From contig NZ_FZNR01000018.1 of NCBI RefSeq assembly GCF_900188005.1, positions 1 through 64,000 on the forward strand: a stretch of 64,000 nucleotides of DNA, in the 5' to 3' direction. Shown here piece by piece: positions 1 to 7,113 of this stretch. The notes below the pieces were generated by a model, which searched no databases, had not been told where the DNA came from, and was given only the letters and a program-made list of their open reading frames with translations. Numbering within the stretch: position 1 is the first letter of the stretch; the number at the start of each line of letters is the position of its first letter. This DNA is from Actinoplanes regularis (GTDB taxonomy: Bacteria; Actinomycetota; Actinomycetes; Mycobacteriales; Micromonosporaceae). Made by a program: the position numbers and the translations under genes.

Positions 1-36
1 ATCGACACCAGGACGAGCAGCCCAAGCCTGCCTTGG

Positions 37-405
37 CTACCCCTGCCACCAGCCGGTAGCAGGGAAAACTGCTCCATCAAAGCGGGGGAAACTCACGCGG
101 CGCAGCCTGGCGATCTCGGCCTGCTCAGGTGACGGCCGCCCGACCGTTTCACCGGCCGGTTTTCCCTGCAACAGGCCGGCATCGCGGGCCCGGCGCCACT
201 CCGTCATCAACGACGAGTACAAGCCCTCCCGCCGCAGGAACGCCCCGCCCTCACCGGCCGTGAGGGCCTGCTCATAACGGGTCAGCAGATCCAGGTTCTG
301 CCCCGGCGTGAACGGCCGACGTGCCCGTGGCCCGCCTGAGCGAGGACCCTTCTTGCGACTCATGACCCCATCCTGGGCCGTCACGACGTCAACAGCAGTA
401 TTCAA
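37..405 (-). pseudogene. IS3-type transposase OrfA, 3'-truncated remnant
   Basis: The first ~100 residues look like an IS3-family OrfA helix-turn-helix subunit: basic N-terminus, 'RRPFTPGQNLDLL', then a helix-turn-helix with 'EGLYSSLMTEWRRARDAG' and 'PEQAEIARLRR'. In intact proteins this last motif leads into a leucine-zipper region. Here homology stops at about position 100 and is replaced by an unrelated ~19-residue tail, and no OrfB catalytic gene follows within the window edge. I infer a dead fragment left by an old insertion. The family call rests on motif memory, and the OrfB remnant could lie outside the window. Confidence 0.7.
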
Positions 406-460
406 CGCTTACCGATCCTGAACTCGCCCTGTCCGGCGGACTTGCTATGAACCGCTGGCC

Positions 461-562
461 TCAACTCACCCTGACAGACAGGGGCGCGGCAGTCGCGTCT
501 GCCACGACGACACTCGTGGCGGTCAGGAGCGCGACAGCGGTGGCGATCAGCAGCCTTTTCAC
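461..562 (-). CDS. Tiny secreted peptide, 33 aa (peptide 3 of cluster)
   Basis: A GTG start preceded by AAGGAG at good spacing opens a 33-residue ORF. It is almost entirely a signal peptide: basic 'VKRLL', a hydrophobic core 'IATAVALLTATSVVVA', then a short tail after an Ala-rich site ('DATAAPLSVRVS'). It starts 10 bp after the stop of the 45-residue peptide gene on the same strand, so the two are probably co-transcribed. No family is recognised. The released product would be only about eight residues. It could be a signalling peptide or a decayed secreted protein; the clear ribosome site favours a real gene. Confidence 0.55.
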   Translation of the reverse strand: MKRLLIATAVALLTATSVVVADATAAPLSVRVS

Positions 563-572
563 GACATCTCCT

Positions 573-710
573 TCAGCAGACACAGGTCGCGCAGTCGTCG
601 CAGAGCACGACGGCGTGCGTGTTCGTACTTGCAGAGGCGGCGACCGATGACACGGCGACCGGTGCGGTCAACGCACACATCAGCCCGATGGCGGTAAGAA
701 GTTTCCTCAT
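573..710 (-). CDS. Tiny secreted cysteine-rich peptide, 45 aa (peptide 2 of cluster)
   Basis: ATG at 710 is preceded by a strong GGAGGGAG ribosome site. The 45-residue product has a classical Sec signal peptide ('MRKLLTAIGLMCALTAPVAV' plus 'SSVAASA') with likely cleavage after ASA. That leaves about 18 residues ending 'VVLCDDCATCVC': four cysteines in a CxxCxxCxC pattern at the extreme C-terminus. Such spacing could bind a metal or form disulfides after export. The gene lies between two other mini-ORFs with signal-peptide character on the same strand. No family is recognised. The start is well supported; function is unknown. Confidence 0.65.
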   Translation of the reverse strand: MRKLLTAIGLMCALTAPVAVSSVAASASTNTHAVVLCDDCATCVC

Positions 711-741
711 CGCGCGACTCCCTCCGACCAGCCGGGAGATG

Positions 742-915
742 TCAGCAGGGCTCGATGTCGCAGGCGTAGGCAGGTGCCGCCGGTGTGGATGCGACGTCAA
801 CCGCCAGCACACCGGCTACGGCGAGGGCCGCGACAGCCAGAGCAAGCAAGAACGCCCTCGTGGCAAATCCCCCGATTTTCGTCTTTTTTCGAACGTTACG
901 CCTCCACGAACCAAT
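742..915 (-). CDS. Candidate tiny secreted peptide, ~57 aa, start uncertain (peptide 1 of cluster)
   Basis: The reading frame encodes a basic stretch 'RRNVRKKTK', a hydrophobic core 'FLLALAVAALAVAGVLAV' and an exported-looking tail ending 'AYACDIEPC' with two cysteines. It stops 31 bp upstream of the 45-residue peptide gene. No ATG, GTG or well-placed TTG opens it. The best start I see is a rare ATT at 915 with GGAG eight bases upstream; a mutated start (ACG at the position expected for a short signal peptide) is also possible. The composition and shared layout with its neighbours suggest a real or recently lost member of the peptide cluster. Confidence 0.35.
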   Translation of the reverse strand: MGSWRRNVRKKTKIGGFATRAFLLALAVAALAVAGVLAVDVASTPAAPAYACDIEPC

Positions 916-993
916 GGCAATAGCTCCTGTGCGACTGCGGGGCAGCCCCTGGGGGCAGGACCCCGACAGGCGGGGTGTTTCGGCCCTGGTGAA

Positions 994-1128
994 CTACTCC
1001 GAGCCGAACGACAAGGGCTGCGCTACCCGCGAGGAGACCTCGTCATCGCGGACCAGCTCATGCATCGCGACGACCTTCACCCGCACGGACTCCGGATAAG
1101 TGACCTGCCAGCCCACCACCCGCCGCAC
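994..1128 (-). CDS. Possible small protein, 44 aa, unknown
   Basis: A GTG start with GAGGA five bases upstream opens a 44-residue frame rich in ordinary codons ('VTYPESVRVKVVAMHELVRD'), ending 'SFGSE'. It has no signal peptide and no cysteine. It sits between the peptide cluster and a membrane protein gene, all on the minus strand. The amino-acid pattern looks like a beta-strand/helix fragment of a real protein, so it may be either a small gene or the tail of a lost one. I do not recognise the family. Confidence 0.3.
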   Translation of the reverse strand: MRRVVGWQVTYPESVRVKVVAMHELVRDDEVSSRVAQPLSFGSE

Positions 1129-1233
1129 TTTCGTCCTCGGTCCACCGGCGCGCCCCGGTACGTTCGCCGGGGCGCGGGCCCGTCCGACGAGTACACGGAG
1201 TAGCCGAAAGTAGCCGTCGCCGGGCTGTGCCTA

Positions 1234-1872
1234 TTACGCCACCCACCACCAGCCGTCGCCCACCTCCCGTTGCGGGTATCCCTGGTCGCCCCAGGCCGTC
1301 TCGATGACCGTCGACTCGGTGGGCGGCTCGGCGAAATACGCGAGTCCTGTTCCCGATTCGGCTCGCCAGTTCTGCCACAGCTGTATGAACAACACGGTCG
1401 GGGTGGCGTACGCGACTCCGGACGGGCACAGGGAGCGCATGTCGGCCGGCAGGGTCAGTCCGCCGTTCAAATGGCCGGCCCGGTAGTCCTTGGCCAGTTC
1501 GGCGAGCGCGGCCCGATGCAGCCGATACCGATAGTCAACGGGGTAGACCTGTGAATCCTGCCGCGAGACGACGACAAAGGCGGCAGCGGCCAGACACAAG
1601 CTGACCACGGCGACTCCCCAGGAACGGCGTACACAGGCGATCAGGATCGCCGCAATCGAGACGAGTACAGCGAACACCGCAGCCAACAACGAGATCCACC
1701 AGCCGACGAACGAACCCCCGAGCAGAGGCGTCTCAGCGAGCCACCAGGCGGGAATCAGCAGCAGCCAACCGGCGCAACTCAGGACGGCCTGCAACAAGCC
1801 GCGCCCGCTCCACGCCGCCGTCGAGGACGGCTCGGTCACCTGATCGTCCGGATCCCACTGGAAGAAGTCCAT
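1234..1872 (-). CDS. Membrane protein of unknown function, 212 aa
   Basis: After ~25 polar residues the protein has three predicted membrane segments ('LLQAVLSCAGWLLLIPAWWL', 'WWISLLAAVFAVLVSIAAIL', 'WGVAVVSLCLAAAAFVVV'). An extracytoplasmic or cytoplasmic C-terminal domain of ~100 residues follows, with 'YRYRLHRAALAELAKDYR' and a Trp-rich end 'DGWWWVA'. No catalytic motif is visible. It stands alone; the 350 bp upstream hold no clear gene. I do not recognise a family. Confidence 0.65.
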   Translation of the reverse strand: MDFFQWDPDDQVTEPSSTAAWSGRGLLQAVLSCAGWLLLIPAWWLAETPLLGGSFVGWWISLLAAVFAVLVSIAAILIACVRRSWGVAVVSLCLAAAAFVVVSRQDSQVYPVDYRYRLHRAALAELAKDYRAGHLNGGLTLPADMRSLCPSGVAYATPTVLFIQLWQNWRAESGTGLAYFAEPPTESTVIETAWGDQGYPQREVGDGWWWVA

Positions 1873-2224
1873 GGCGAGGATCTTGCACTCGCACTCTCAA
1901 CCCGCGGAAGGCCGCACACGAAGCCTCTACACGGCCTCCTTACCGCGGTCACAAAGTGGTGATCGGGTCGACCTTGCTGCCGGGCCCACGGGTGAGCACT
2001 TCTGGCTGCAGAGAACGCGCACTCGGTCTCGTCTCGGTGTGCACCGGATCACCGCGCCCAAGATCAGCTCCAAGGTGACGGCGCCTAGGACCAGCCGGTT
2101 CCGGTACGGGCCAGCCGGGATCTTCAGGGTTGGTCGGCGAAGCCGTCCTTATTGATGTTGGGTGTGGCTTGCCGCGCTGCCTGTAAGCCGTCCTAGGATG
2201 GTGAGATCTGTGCAAGCGCGGGAC
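1873..2224. other. Intergenic stretch without a supported gene
   Basis: I find no start codon with a ribosome site and no conserved motif on either strand. On the minus strand a short frame around 2055-2125 encodes a hydrophobic run (RLVLGAVTLELILGAVI) without a start. It may be debris of a membrane protein like its neighbours, but this cannot be supported. Confidence 0.4.
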
Positions 2225-2821
2225 CTATCGACACGAGATGCCGAGAGTCTCGCTCTTGCGGGTCTCCTCGGTGGTCGCCTCAGCGAAGGCTTGCGCCGAC
2301 TGACCTATCTGGATCGCGGCGAGAACGTCCGCGAAGGTCAGAGAGTCCGGGACGCCCTCGATCTGGTCCACGAAGTTCACGAGACGATCGCGTCGCACGC
2401 CGTAGGCGTTCAGCCAGCTTTCCGCAGCGGCCCGGTCGTTGAGATCCGAGGGCAATTCGATTCCACTGACTTCGCGATACTGATCCGAATGGGCCGCTTC
2501 CAGCTCCCTCAGGGGCGGCAGATGGTCCCTGACCGGACGCGACTGGTCGATGGCGCCACGGTGTTCTGTCGCTTCAGCTATCCGAGCCGTGAAGGGCGCA
2601 CAGCTCTTGTTCACGTCCGAGACCCACTCCCCCAGCGGCCGCGACCGTCCGTCAGCCACCAGGGCGACGATCGACGCCACCAGCACGACTCCGGCCAAAC
2701 CGATCACGGTCCAGCGGGTCTTCACCTTCGCCGGCCGAGGTATCCAGTTCGACAGAATGCCGCCGATGACCGCCAGCGCCCCGAGGCTCACCGTCAGGAA
2801 CAGCCCCCGCAAGACACTCAT
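2225..2821 (-). CDS. Two-TM membrane protein of unknown function, 198 aa
   Basis: I prefer the internal start at 2821 ('MSVLRGLFLTVSL'); a start seven codons upstream is also possible. Two membrane segments lie near the N-terminus (about residues 5-27 and 40-60). A ~135-residue soluble, helix-rich domain follows, beginning 'SRPLGEWVSDVNKSCAPF' with one cysteine near its start and one near the end ('LGISCR'), which could pair outside the cell. The shape (N-terminal anchor, secreted helical domain) is common among actinobacterial proteins of unknown role. No family recognised. Confidence 0.65.
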   Translation of the reverse strand: MSVLRGLFLTVSLGALAVIGGILSNWIPRPAKVKTRWTVIGLAGVVLVASIVALVADGRSRPLGEWVSDVNKSCAPFTARIAEATEHRGAIDQSRPVRDHLPPLRELEAAHSDQYREVSGIELPSDLNDRAAAESWLNAYGVRRDRLVNFVDQIEGVPDSLTFADVLAAIQIGQSAQAFAEATTEETRKSETLGISCR

Positions 2822-2912
2822 GCCGAGATGCTCCCATAGCAAGCCGTCGATCTACCGCTGCCCAGTGCCCGCATTGCGTTTCGGGTCGGCCGGCGAGCCA
2901 CACCGCCTACGG

Positions 2913-2931
2913 CATCCTAGGAAGATAGGAA
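2913..2931. repeat. Copy A of a 19-bp exact repeat
   Basis: CATCCTAGGAAGATAGGAA occurs here and again at 59813-59831. It contains the internal direct repeat TAGGAA-GA-TAGGAA. Here it overlaps the last codons and stop of the sigma factor gene, encoding HFLSS-stop on the minus strand. Confidence 0.7.
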
Positions 2932-4140
2932 GTGGGATGGGTCGCGGAGATGGCTCGCCCGGGACTCCAGGTAGCGCTGCTCGGCCAGGCTCGCCGTCGC
3001 CCGCGCCGCCCGCCGGTACCAGTCGTACGCCTGCGCGGTCTCCCCGGCCTTCTCCAGCAGGTGCGCCCGCACCGACGCCAACCTGTGATGCCCCGCCAGC
3101 CGCTCGTCACCGTCCAGTTCGGCCAGCAACGCCAGCCCGGCCGCCGGACCGGAGAGCTCCGCCAGCGCCACCGCCCGATTCAACGTCACCATCGGATTCG
3201 GCGCGATCCGCTCCAGGACCAGGTACAACGCGTACACCTGACGCCAGTTCGTCGCCTCGGCCGTCACCGCGTCCGCGTGCGTCGCGGCGATCGCCGCCTG
3301 CAGCTGATACGGCCCCAGCCGCGCCGCTCCCAGCGAAGCCTTCGCCAGCGCCATCCCCTCCTCGAGCAGCGAGCGGTCCCACTTCGCCCGATCCTGCCGA
3401 TCCAGCGGCACCAGATCCCCGCCCGGCGTTGTCCGCGCCGGCCGCCGCGCGTGCGTGAGCAGCATCAACGCCAGCAATCCGGTCACCTCCCCGTCCGAGG
3501 GCAGCCGCGCGTGCACCAGCCGCGCCAGCCGGATCGCCTCCCCCGCCAGATCGGGCCGGTCCAGCGAGGAGCCCGACGACGCCGTGTACCCCTCGTTGAA
3601 GATCAGGTAGAGCACCTGGAGGACCACCGGGAGCCGGGAATCGCCGTCCGGTGGCGGGAACGAACCGCCGGCCGCTCTGATCCGCTGTTTCGCCCGGCTG
3701 ATCCGCGCCGCCATCGTCGCCTCCGGCACCAGGAACGCCCGCGCGATCTCCGCTGTCGTCAGCCCACCGACCGCCCGCAACGTCAACGCCGTCTGCGACG
3801 CCGCCGTCAGCGCCGGATGGCAGCACAGGAAGAGCAGCAGGAGCGTGTCATCGGTGTCCGGGACCGGCGCCGGCGTCTCCCACGCCGAGACCGCCGACTC
3901 CCGTTCCCGTCGCGCCGACTCGCTGCGCACCTCGTCGACGAAGCGCCGCGCGGCCACGGTCAGCAGCCAGCCCCGTGGGTTCCCCGGCACGCCCTCCACC
4001 GGCCACTGCGCCGAGGCCGCGAGACCCGCCTCCTGGACGGCGTCCTCGCACCCCTCGAACTGCCCGTACCGGCGGACCAGCGCACCGAGGACCTGCGGCA
4101 GCAGCTCGCGCAGCAGGTCCTCGACGCCCGGCCCGGTCAC
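2917..4140 (-). CDS. ECF sigma factor, ECF42/SigJ-like with C-terminal TPR-like extension
   Basis: 407 residues, about twice a minimal ECF sigma factor. Region 2 is at the N-terminus ('QFEGCEDAVQEAGLAASAQW' and 'PRGWLLTVAARRFVDEVRSE'). Region 4 lies around residues 110-160 ('LTLRAVGGLTTAEIARAFLV', 'ATMAARISRAKQRIRAAG'). A long helical C-terminal domain (DUF6596 and TPR-like) contains 'YLIFNEGYTAS', 'LLTHARRPAR' and 'NPMVTLNRAVALAEL'. This architecture plus an adjacent DGPF/YCII gene defines the ECF42 group, where no anti-sigma factor is found and the extension is thought to control activity. The GTG start overlaps the upstream stop by 4 bp, so translation is coupled. Confidence 0.9.
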   Translation of the reverse strand: MTGPGVEDLLRELLPQVLGALVRRYGQFEGCEDAVQEAGLAASAQWPVEGVPGNPRGWLLTVAARRFVDEVRSESARRERESAVSAWETPAPVPDTDDTLLLLFLCCHPALTAASQTALTLRAVGGLTTAEIARAFLVPEATMAARISRAKQRIRAAGGSFPPPDGDSRLPVVLQVLYLIFNEGYTASSGSSLDRPDLAGEAIRLARLVHARLPSDGEVTGLLALMLLTHARRPARTTPGGDLVPLDRQDRAKWDRSLLEEGMALAKASLGAARLGPYQLQAAIAATHADAVTAEATNWRQVYALYLVLERIAPNPMVTLNRAVALAELSGPAAGLALLAELDGDERLAGHHRLASVRAHLLEKAGETAQAYDWYRRAARATASLAEQRYLESRASHLRDPSHFLSS

Positions 4141-4508
4141 GCTTCCAGCAGCCCGTCCGCGAACATCACCTGCCGCACCTCGACCCCGAGCCCTTCGATC
4201 GCGGCGTCCGGGATCCGCGCCGCCAGCTCCACCGCCCGGGCCTTGTCCTCGACGTCGACGAGGTAGTACCCGCCCAGGAACTCCTTGGACTCCACGAACG
4301 GCCCGTCGGTGACCACCGGCTGTCCGTCACGCACCGAGACGACCACCGCCTGCGACGGGTCGACCAGCGCCTGCGTGATGAGCAGCTCCCCGGACTCCTT
4401 CAGTTCCTCCATGAACCGGCCGTGCCCGGCACCGATCGCCGCCCTCTCCTCGTCGGTCAACGCGTCCAGCACGGCCGGGTTGATGTGCAGGCTGATCAGG
4501 AACTTCAT
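4137..4508 (-). CDS. YCII-related (DGPF) protein, partner of ECF42 sigma factor
   Basis: 123 residues with the DGPF-family signature: 'MKFLISLHINP', 'TDEERAAIGAGHGRFMEELK', 'TDGPFVESKEFLGGYYLVDV'. The ferredoxin-like YCII fold is expected. The start is fixed by GGAGGT upstream of ATG 4508. The gene directly precedes and overlaps the ECF sigma gene. Such pairs are conserved in ECF42 loci, but the biochemical role of the DGPF protein is not established; sensing or enzymatic functions have been proposed. Confidence 0.88.
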   Translation of the reverse strand: MKFLISLHINPAVLDALTDEERAAIGAGHGRFMEELKESGELLITQALVDPSQAVVVSVRDGQPVVTDGPFVESKEFLGGYYLVDVEDKARAVELAARIPDAAIEGLGVEVRQVMFADGLLEA

Positions 4509-4592
4509 CGCTACCTCCGCAAGGTCGGGACCCTTCTTCAGCGGTAGGTCGTAGCCGCCGCGACAACCTTGACATCCCGTCCGAAATTTTTG

Positions 4593-6011
4593 TCACCGCC
4601 CGGTGGGCTCCTCGAAGTCGGTGCGGAGGTTCGTACCCCACACCGCCTCGCGCCCCCGCCACGCCAGCCAGACCCCGTAGACCTGAGCCGGGGCCAGCAG
4701 CAGGCGGTAGCCCAGGTTCTCGGCCACCGCGGCAAGGAAGCCCCAGGTGATGTCACGCCAGCGGCGGTAGCGGTGGAAGGACAGCTCCTCGAGGATGAGC
4801 GCGGCCAGGCTCACCACGATCCCGTAGCCGTAGGCGGCGAGGACGAAACGCCAGGCGAACTGGACGTTCACCGCGCCGATGAGCAGGCCCAGGGGCAGCA
4901 GGATCAGGGCGAGCAGTTCCACGAACGGGGCGATCAGCTCGAACAGCAGGTAGTACGGCAGCGCGATCAGCCCGATCCGGCCGTACCGGGGATTGCCGAT
5001 CATCACCCGGTGGGTCTGGAGCACCTCGGCCAGGCCGCGGTGCCACCGGCGGCGCTGGCGGCCCAGGACGCGCAGCGTCGACGGTGACTGGCTCCAGGAG
5101 ATGGGTTCGGGCAGGAAGACGATGCGGTAGTCGGCGTCGGCCTCGCGCAGCCGGCGATGCAGGCGGACCACGACCTCGGCGTCCTCGCCGACCGTGTCCA
5201 GGGCCATACCGCCCACTCGCACCAGCACGTCCCGGCGGAACAGGCCGAAGGCACCGGAGATGACGATCAGGCCGCCGAGGCGGGACCAGCCGGTACGGCC
5301 GGTCAGGAAGGCCCGCAGGTACTCCACGATCTGGATGCGGACCACCCACTGGCGGGGCATCCGGACATCGACCACGCGACCGGCGGAGACGCGGCAGCCG
5401 TTCACGATGCCCACCACCCCACCGGCCGCGACGACCCGCAACGGGTCCTCGGCGAAGGGTTTGACCACGGCCAGGAGCGCGTCGTGATCGAGGATGGAGT
5501 CCGCGTCGACCATGCAGACCAGCTCGTGGCGGGCCAGGTTGACGCCGACGTTGAGGGCATCCGCCTTGCCGCCGTTGCGTTTGCGGACGACCAGCAGCGT
5601 GTCGGGCGAGTCCCGGGCGACATGCACCGACCGGACCTCGCCGTGGTGCGGTACGTCGTCCGGCACCACGTACGGCACCTCGACGAGATCGAACCCGGCG
5701 CGCAGGCGCTCGAACGTGTCGTCGGTCGAGCCGTCGTCGATCACGACGACCTGGAATCGCGGGAAGCGCAGCGCGGTCAGGGCACGGACCGCGGGCACGA
5801 TCACCGGCCCTTCGTTGTGCGCGGGCACGAGCAGCGACACCGCGGGGGTCAGCGGGTTGCGGAACAGCTCGTCGGTGCCGCTGAACGTCCGGCGCCGCTG
5901 AGCACGGCCGAACTCGACGAAGGCGAGCCCGATCAGCGCCAGGTAGCAGCTGTTGAGCACGACGAAATACACCAGCAGAAGGTCGTTGCCGACCTCGACC
6001 AGCAACCGCAT
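4593..6011 (-). CDS. Processive family-2 glycosyltransferase (poly-GlcNAc/hyaluronan/cellulose synthase type)
   Basis: 472 residues: one N-terminal membrane segment ('LLLVYFVVLNSCYLALIGL'), a GT2 catalytic domain and about four C-terminal membrane helices. Catalytic motifs are intact: 'VIDDGSTDDTF', D169xD171 in 'MVDADS', the acceptor-side 'GEDAEVVVRLHRR', and QRRRW ending at W323. This is the layout of membrane synthases that polymerise and extrude a beta-linked sugar chain. It is the last gene of a minus-strand unit behind a response regulator, a histidine kinase and a HEAT-repeat protein, with GGAG before its ATG. The sugar polymer cannot be named from sequence. Confidence 0.87.
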   Translation of the reverse strand: MRLLVEVGNDLLLVYFVVLNSCYLALIGLAFVEFGRAQRRRTFSGTDELFRNPLTPAVSLLVPAHNEGPVIVPAVRALTALRFPRFQVVVIDDGSTDDTFERLRAGFDLVEVPYVVPDDVPHHGEVRSVHVARDSPDTLLVVRKRNGGKADALNVGVNLARHELVCMVDADSILDHDALLAVVKPFAEDPLRVVAAGGVVGIVNGCRVSAGRVVDVRMPRQWVVRIQIVEYLRAFLTGRTGWSRLGGLIVISGAFGLFRRDVLVRVGGMALDTVGEDAEVVVRLHRRLREADADYRIVFLPEPISWSQSPSTLRVLGRQRRRWHRGLAEVLQTHRVMIGNPRYGRIGLIALPYYLLFELIAPFVELLALILLPLGLLIGAVNVQFAWRFVLAAYGYGIVVSLAALILEELSFHRYRRWRDITWGFLAAVAENLGYRLLLAPAQVYGVWLAWRGREAVWGTNLRTDFEEPTGR

Positions 6012-6033
6012 GGGTCAGCTCCCAAGGTGATCG

Positions 6034-7113
6034 TCAGGGCTGGTCGCCGCCCTCGTCCAGGTCGAGCAGGGCCAGCGCCTGACGCGCGTGCGCCGCGCCC
6101 GGCCCGGCCGGGACGCCCTCGGCGATCTCCTGCAATCGCCGCCGGCCTGGGACACCCAGCCGGCGCAACCCCTGGGCGGCCTCATGGGCCACGTGGTAGT
6201 CCGGATCGGCGAGGAGGGTGCCCAGCACCTCTGCCGCTTCCCGCCCGCCGACCTCACCCAGCGACCGGGCCGCCGCGGCCCGCAGCCCGGGTGTCCGCGC
6301 CGGGTCCAGTGCCGCCCGCAGCGGTGCGATCGAGGACCGGCCGCCCAAGCGGCCCAGACTGGTGAGCGCGGCCAGGCGTACATCCGGATGGGACTCGCTA
6401 TCCAGCAGTTCGGTGATCGCCGTGACGCTGCCGATCGAGCCGATCAGGCCGAGCGCGTTCAGCGCCGTCGCGCGTACGGACGGTTCCGCGTCGCTCAGCG
6501 CGGCCTGCAGGGCGGGAACCGCGCCGGCACCGATCCGGGACAGGTCGAACGCGATCAGGTGCGCGGGCATCTGACGGCGGCTGAGCGCGGCGAGCAGCGG
6601 CGCGGCGGAGGCGGGCGAGCCGATCGCGCCCAGCGCGCGGGCCGCGACCATTCGTACCTCCGGGCTCTTGTCGTCGAGCAGCGGATGGATCGCGTCGATC
6701 ACGTCCGGTCGTCCCAGGTGGCCCAGGGTCTCCGCGGCGCGCGCCCGGTGCACGGCGTCGCGGTGGCGCAACTGCGCCACCGCCCGCCGCGCGGCACCGC
6801 GCTGTTCGAAGACCTCGGCCAGCGCGCGGTGGGCGTCGCCCCGGACCTTGCCGAGCAGTGCCACGGCGGCGGGTTCGACGGCCCGCCAGGCGCGTGGGCT
6901 GATCGCGAGCAGTTCCTCGGAGCCCTCCTCGCCGCCCTCGGCGACGAACGCCAGCAACGCCCGGCGCGGGGCCGCCGCCAACTGCTCCTGGCGCCGATCG
7001 CGCAGCAGGCGGATCGTCCGGATCAGAGCGGCCCCCACGATCAGGACCGTGATCAGCCCGGTGAGCAGCAGCAGGACGATGGTCAGCCAGCCGAGGTCAT
7101 TGCGAATATTCAT
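6034..7113 (-). CDS. Membrane-anchored HEAT-repeat protein
   Basis: About 359 residues from ATG 7113, chosen because an N-terminal membrane helix follows at once ('DLGWLTIVLLLLTGLITVLI'). The rest is an array of HEAT/PBS-lyase-type repeats, for example 'RARAAETLGHLGRPDVIDAI', 'EVRMVAARALGAIGSPASAA' and 'SVRATALNALGLIGSIGSV'. These make a solenoid for protein binding. It overlaps the histidine kinase gene by 17 bp and is followed 22 bp later by the glycosyltransferase. A role as a cytoplasmic scaffold linking sensor and polysaccharide synthase is an inference from this order. Confidence 0.85.
   Translation of the reverse strand: MNIRNDLGWLTIVLLLLTGLITVLIVGAALIRTIRLLRDRRQEQLAAAPRRALLAFVAEGGEEGSEELLAISPRAWRAVEPAAVALLGKVRGDAHRALAEVFEQRGAARRAVAQLRHRDAVHRARAAETLGHLGRPDVIDAIHPLLDDKSPEVRMVAARALGAIGSPASAAPLLAALSRRQMPAHLIAFDLSRIGAGAVPALQAALSDAEPSVRATALNALGLIGSIGSVTAITELLDSESHPDVRLAALTSLGRLGGRSSIAPLRAALDPARTPGLRAAAARSLGEVGGREAAEVLGTLLADPDYHVAHEAAQGLRRLGVPGRRRLQEIAEGVPAGPGAAHARQALALLDLDEGGDQP

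Noticed and set aside
1949..2215. An 88-codon minus-strand frame
   Set aside because: Pro/Arg/His-rich composition typical of non-coding frames and no start signal.
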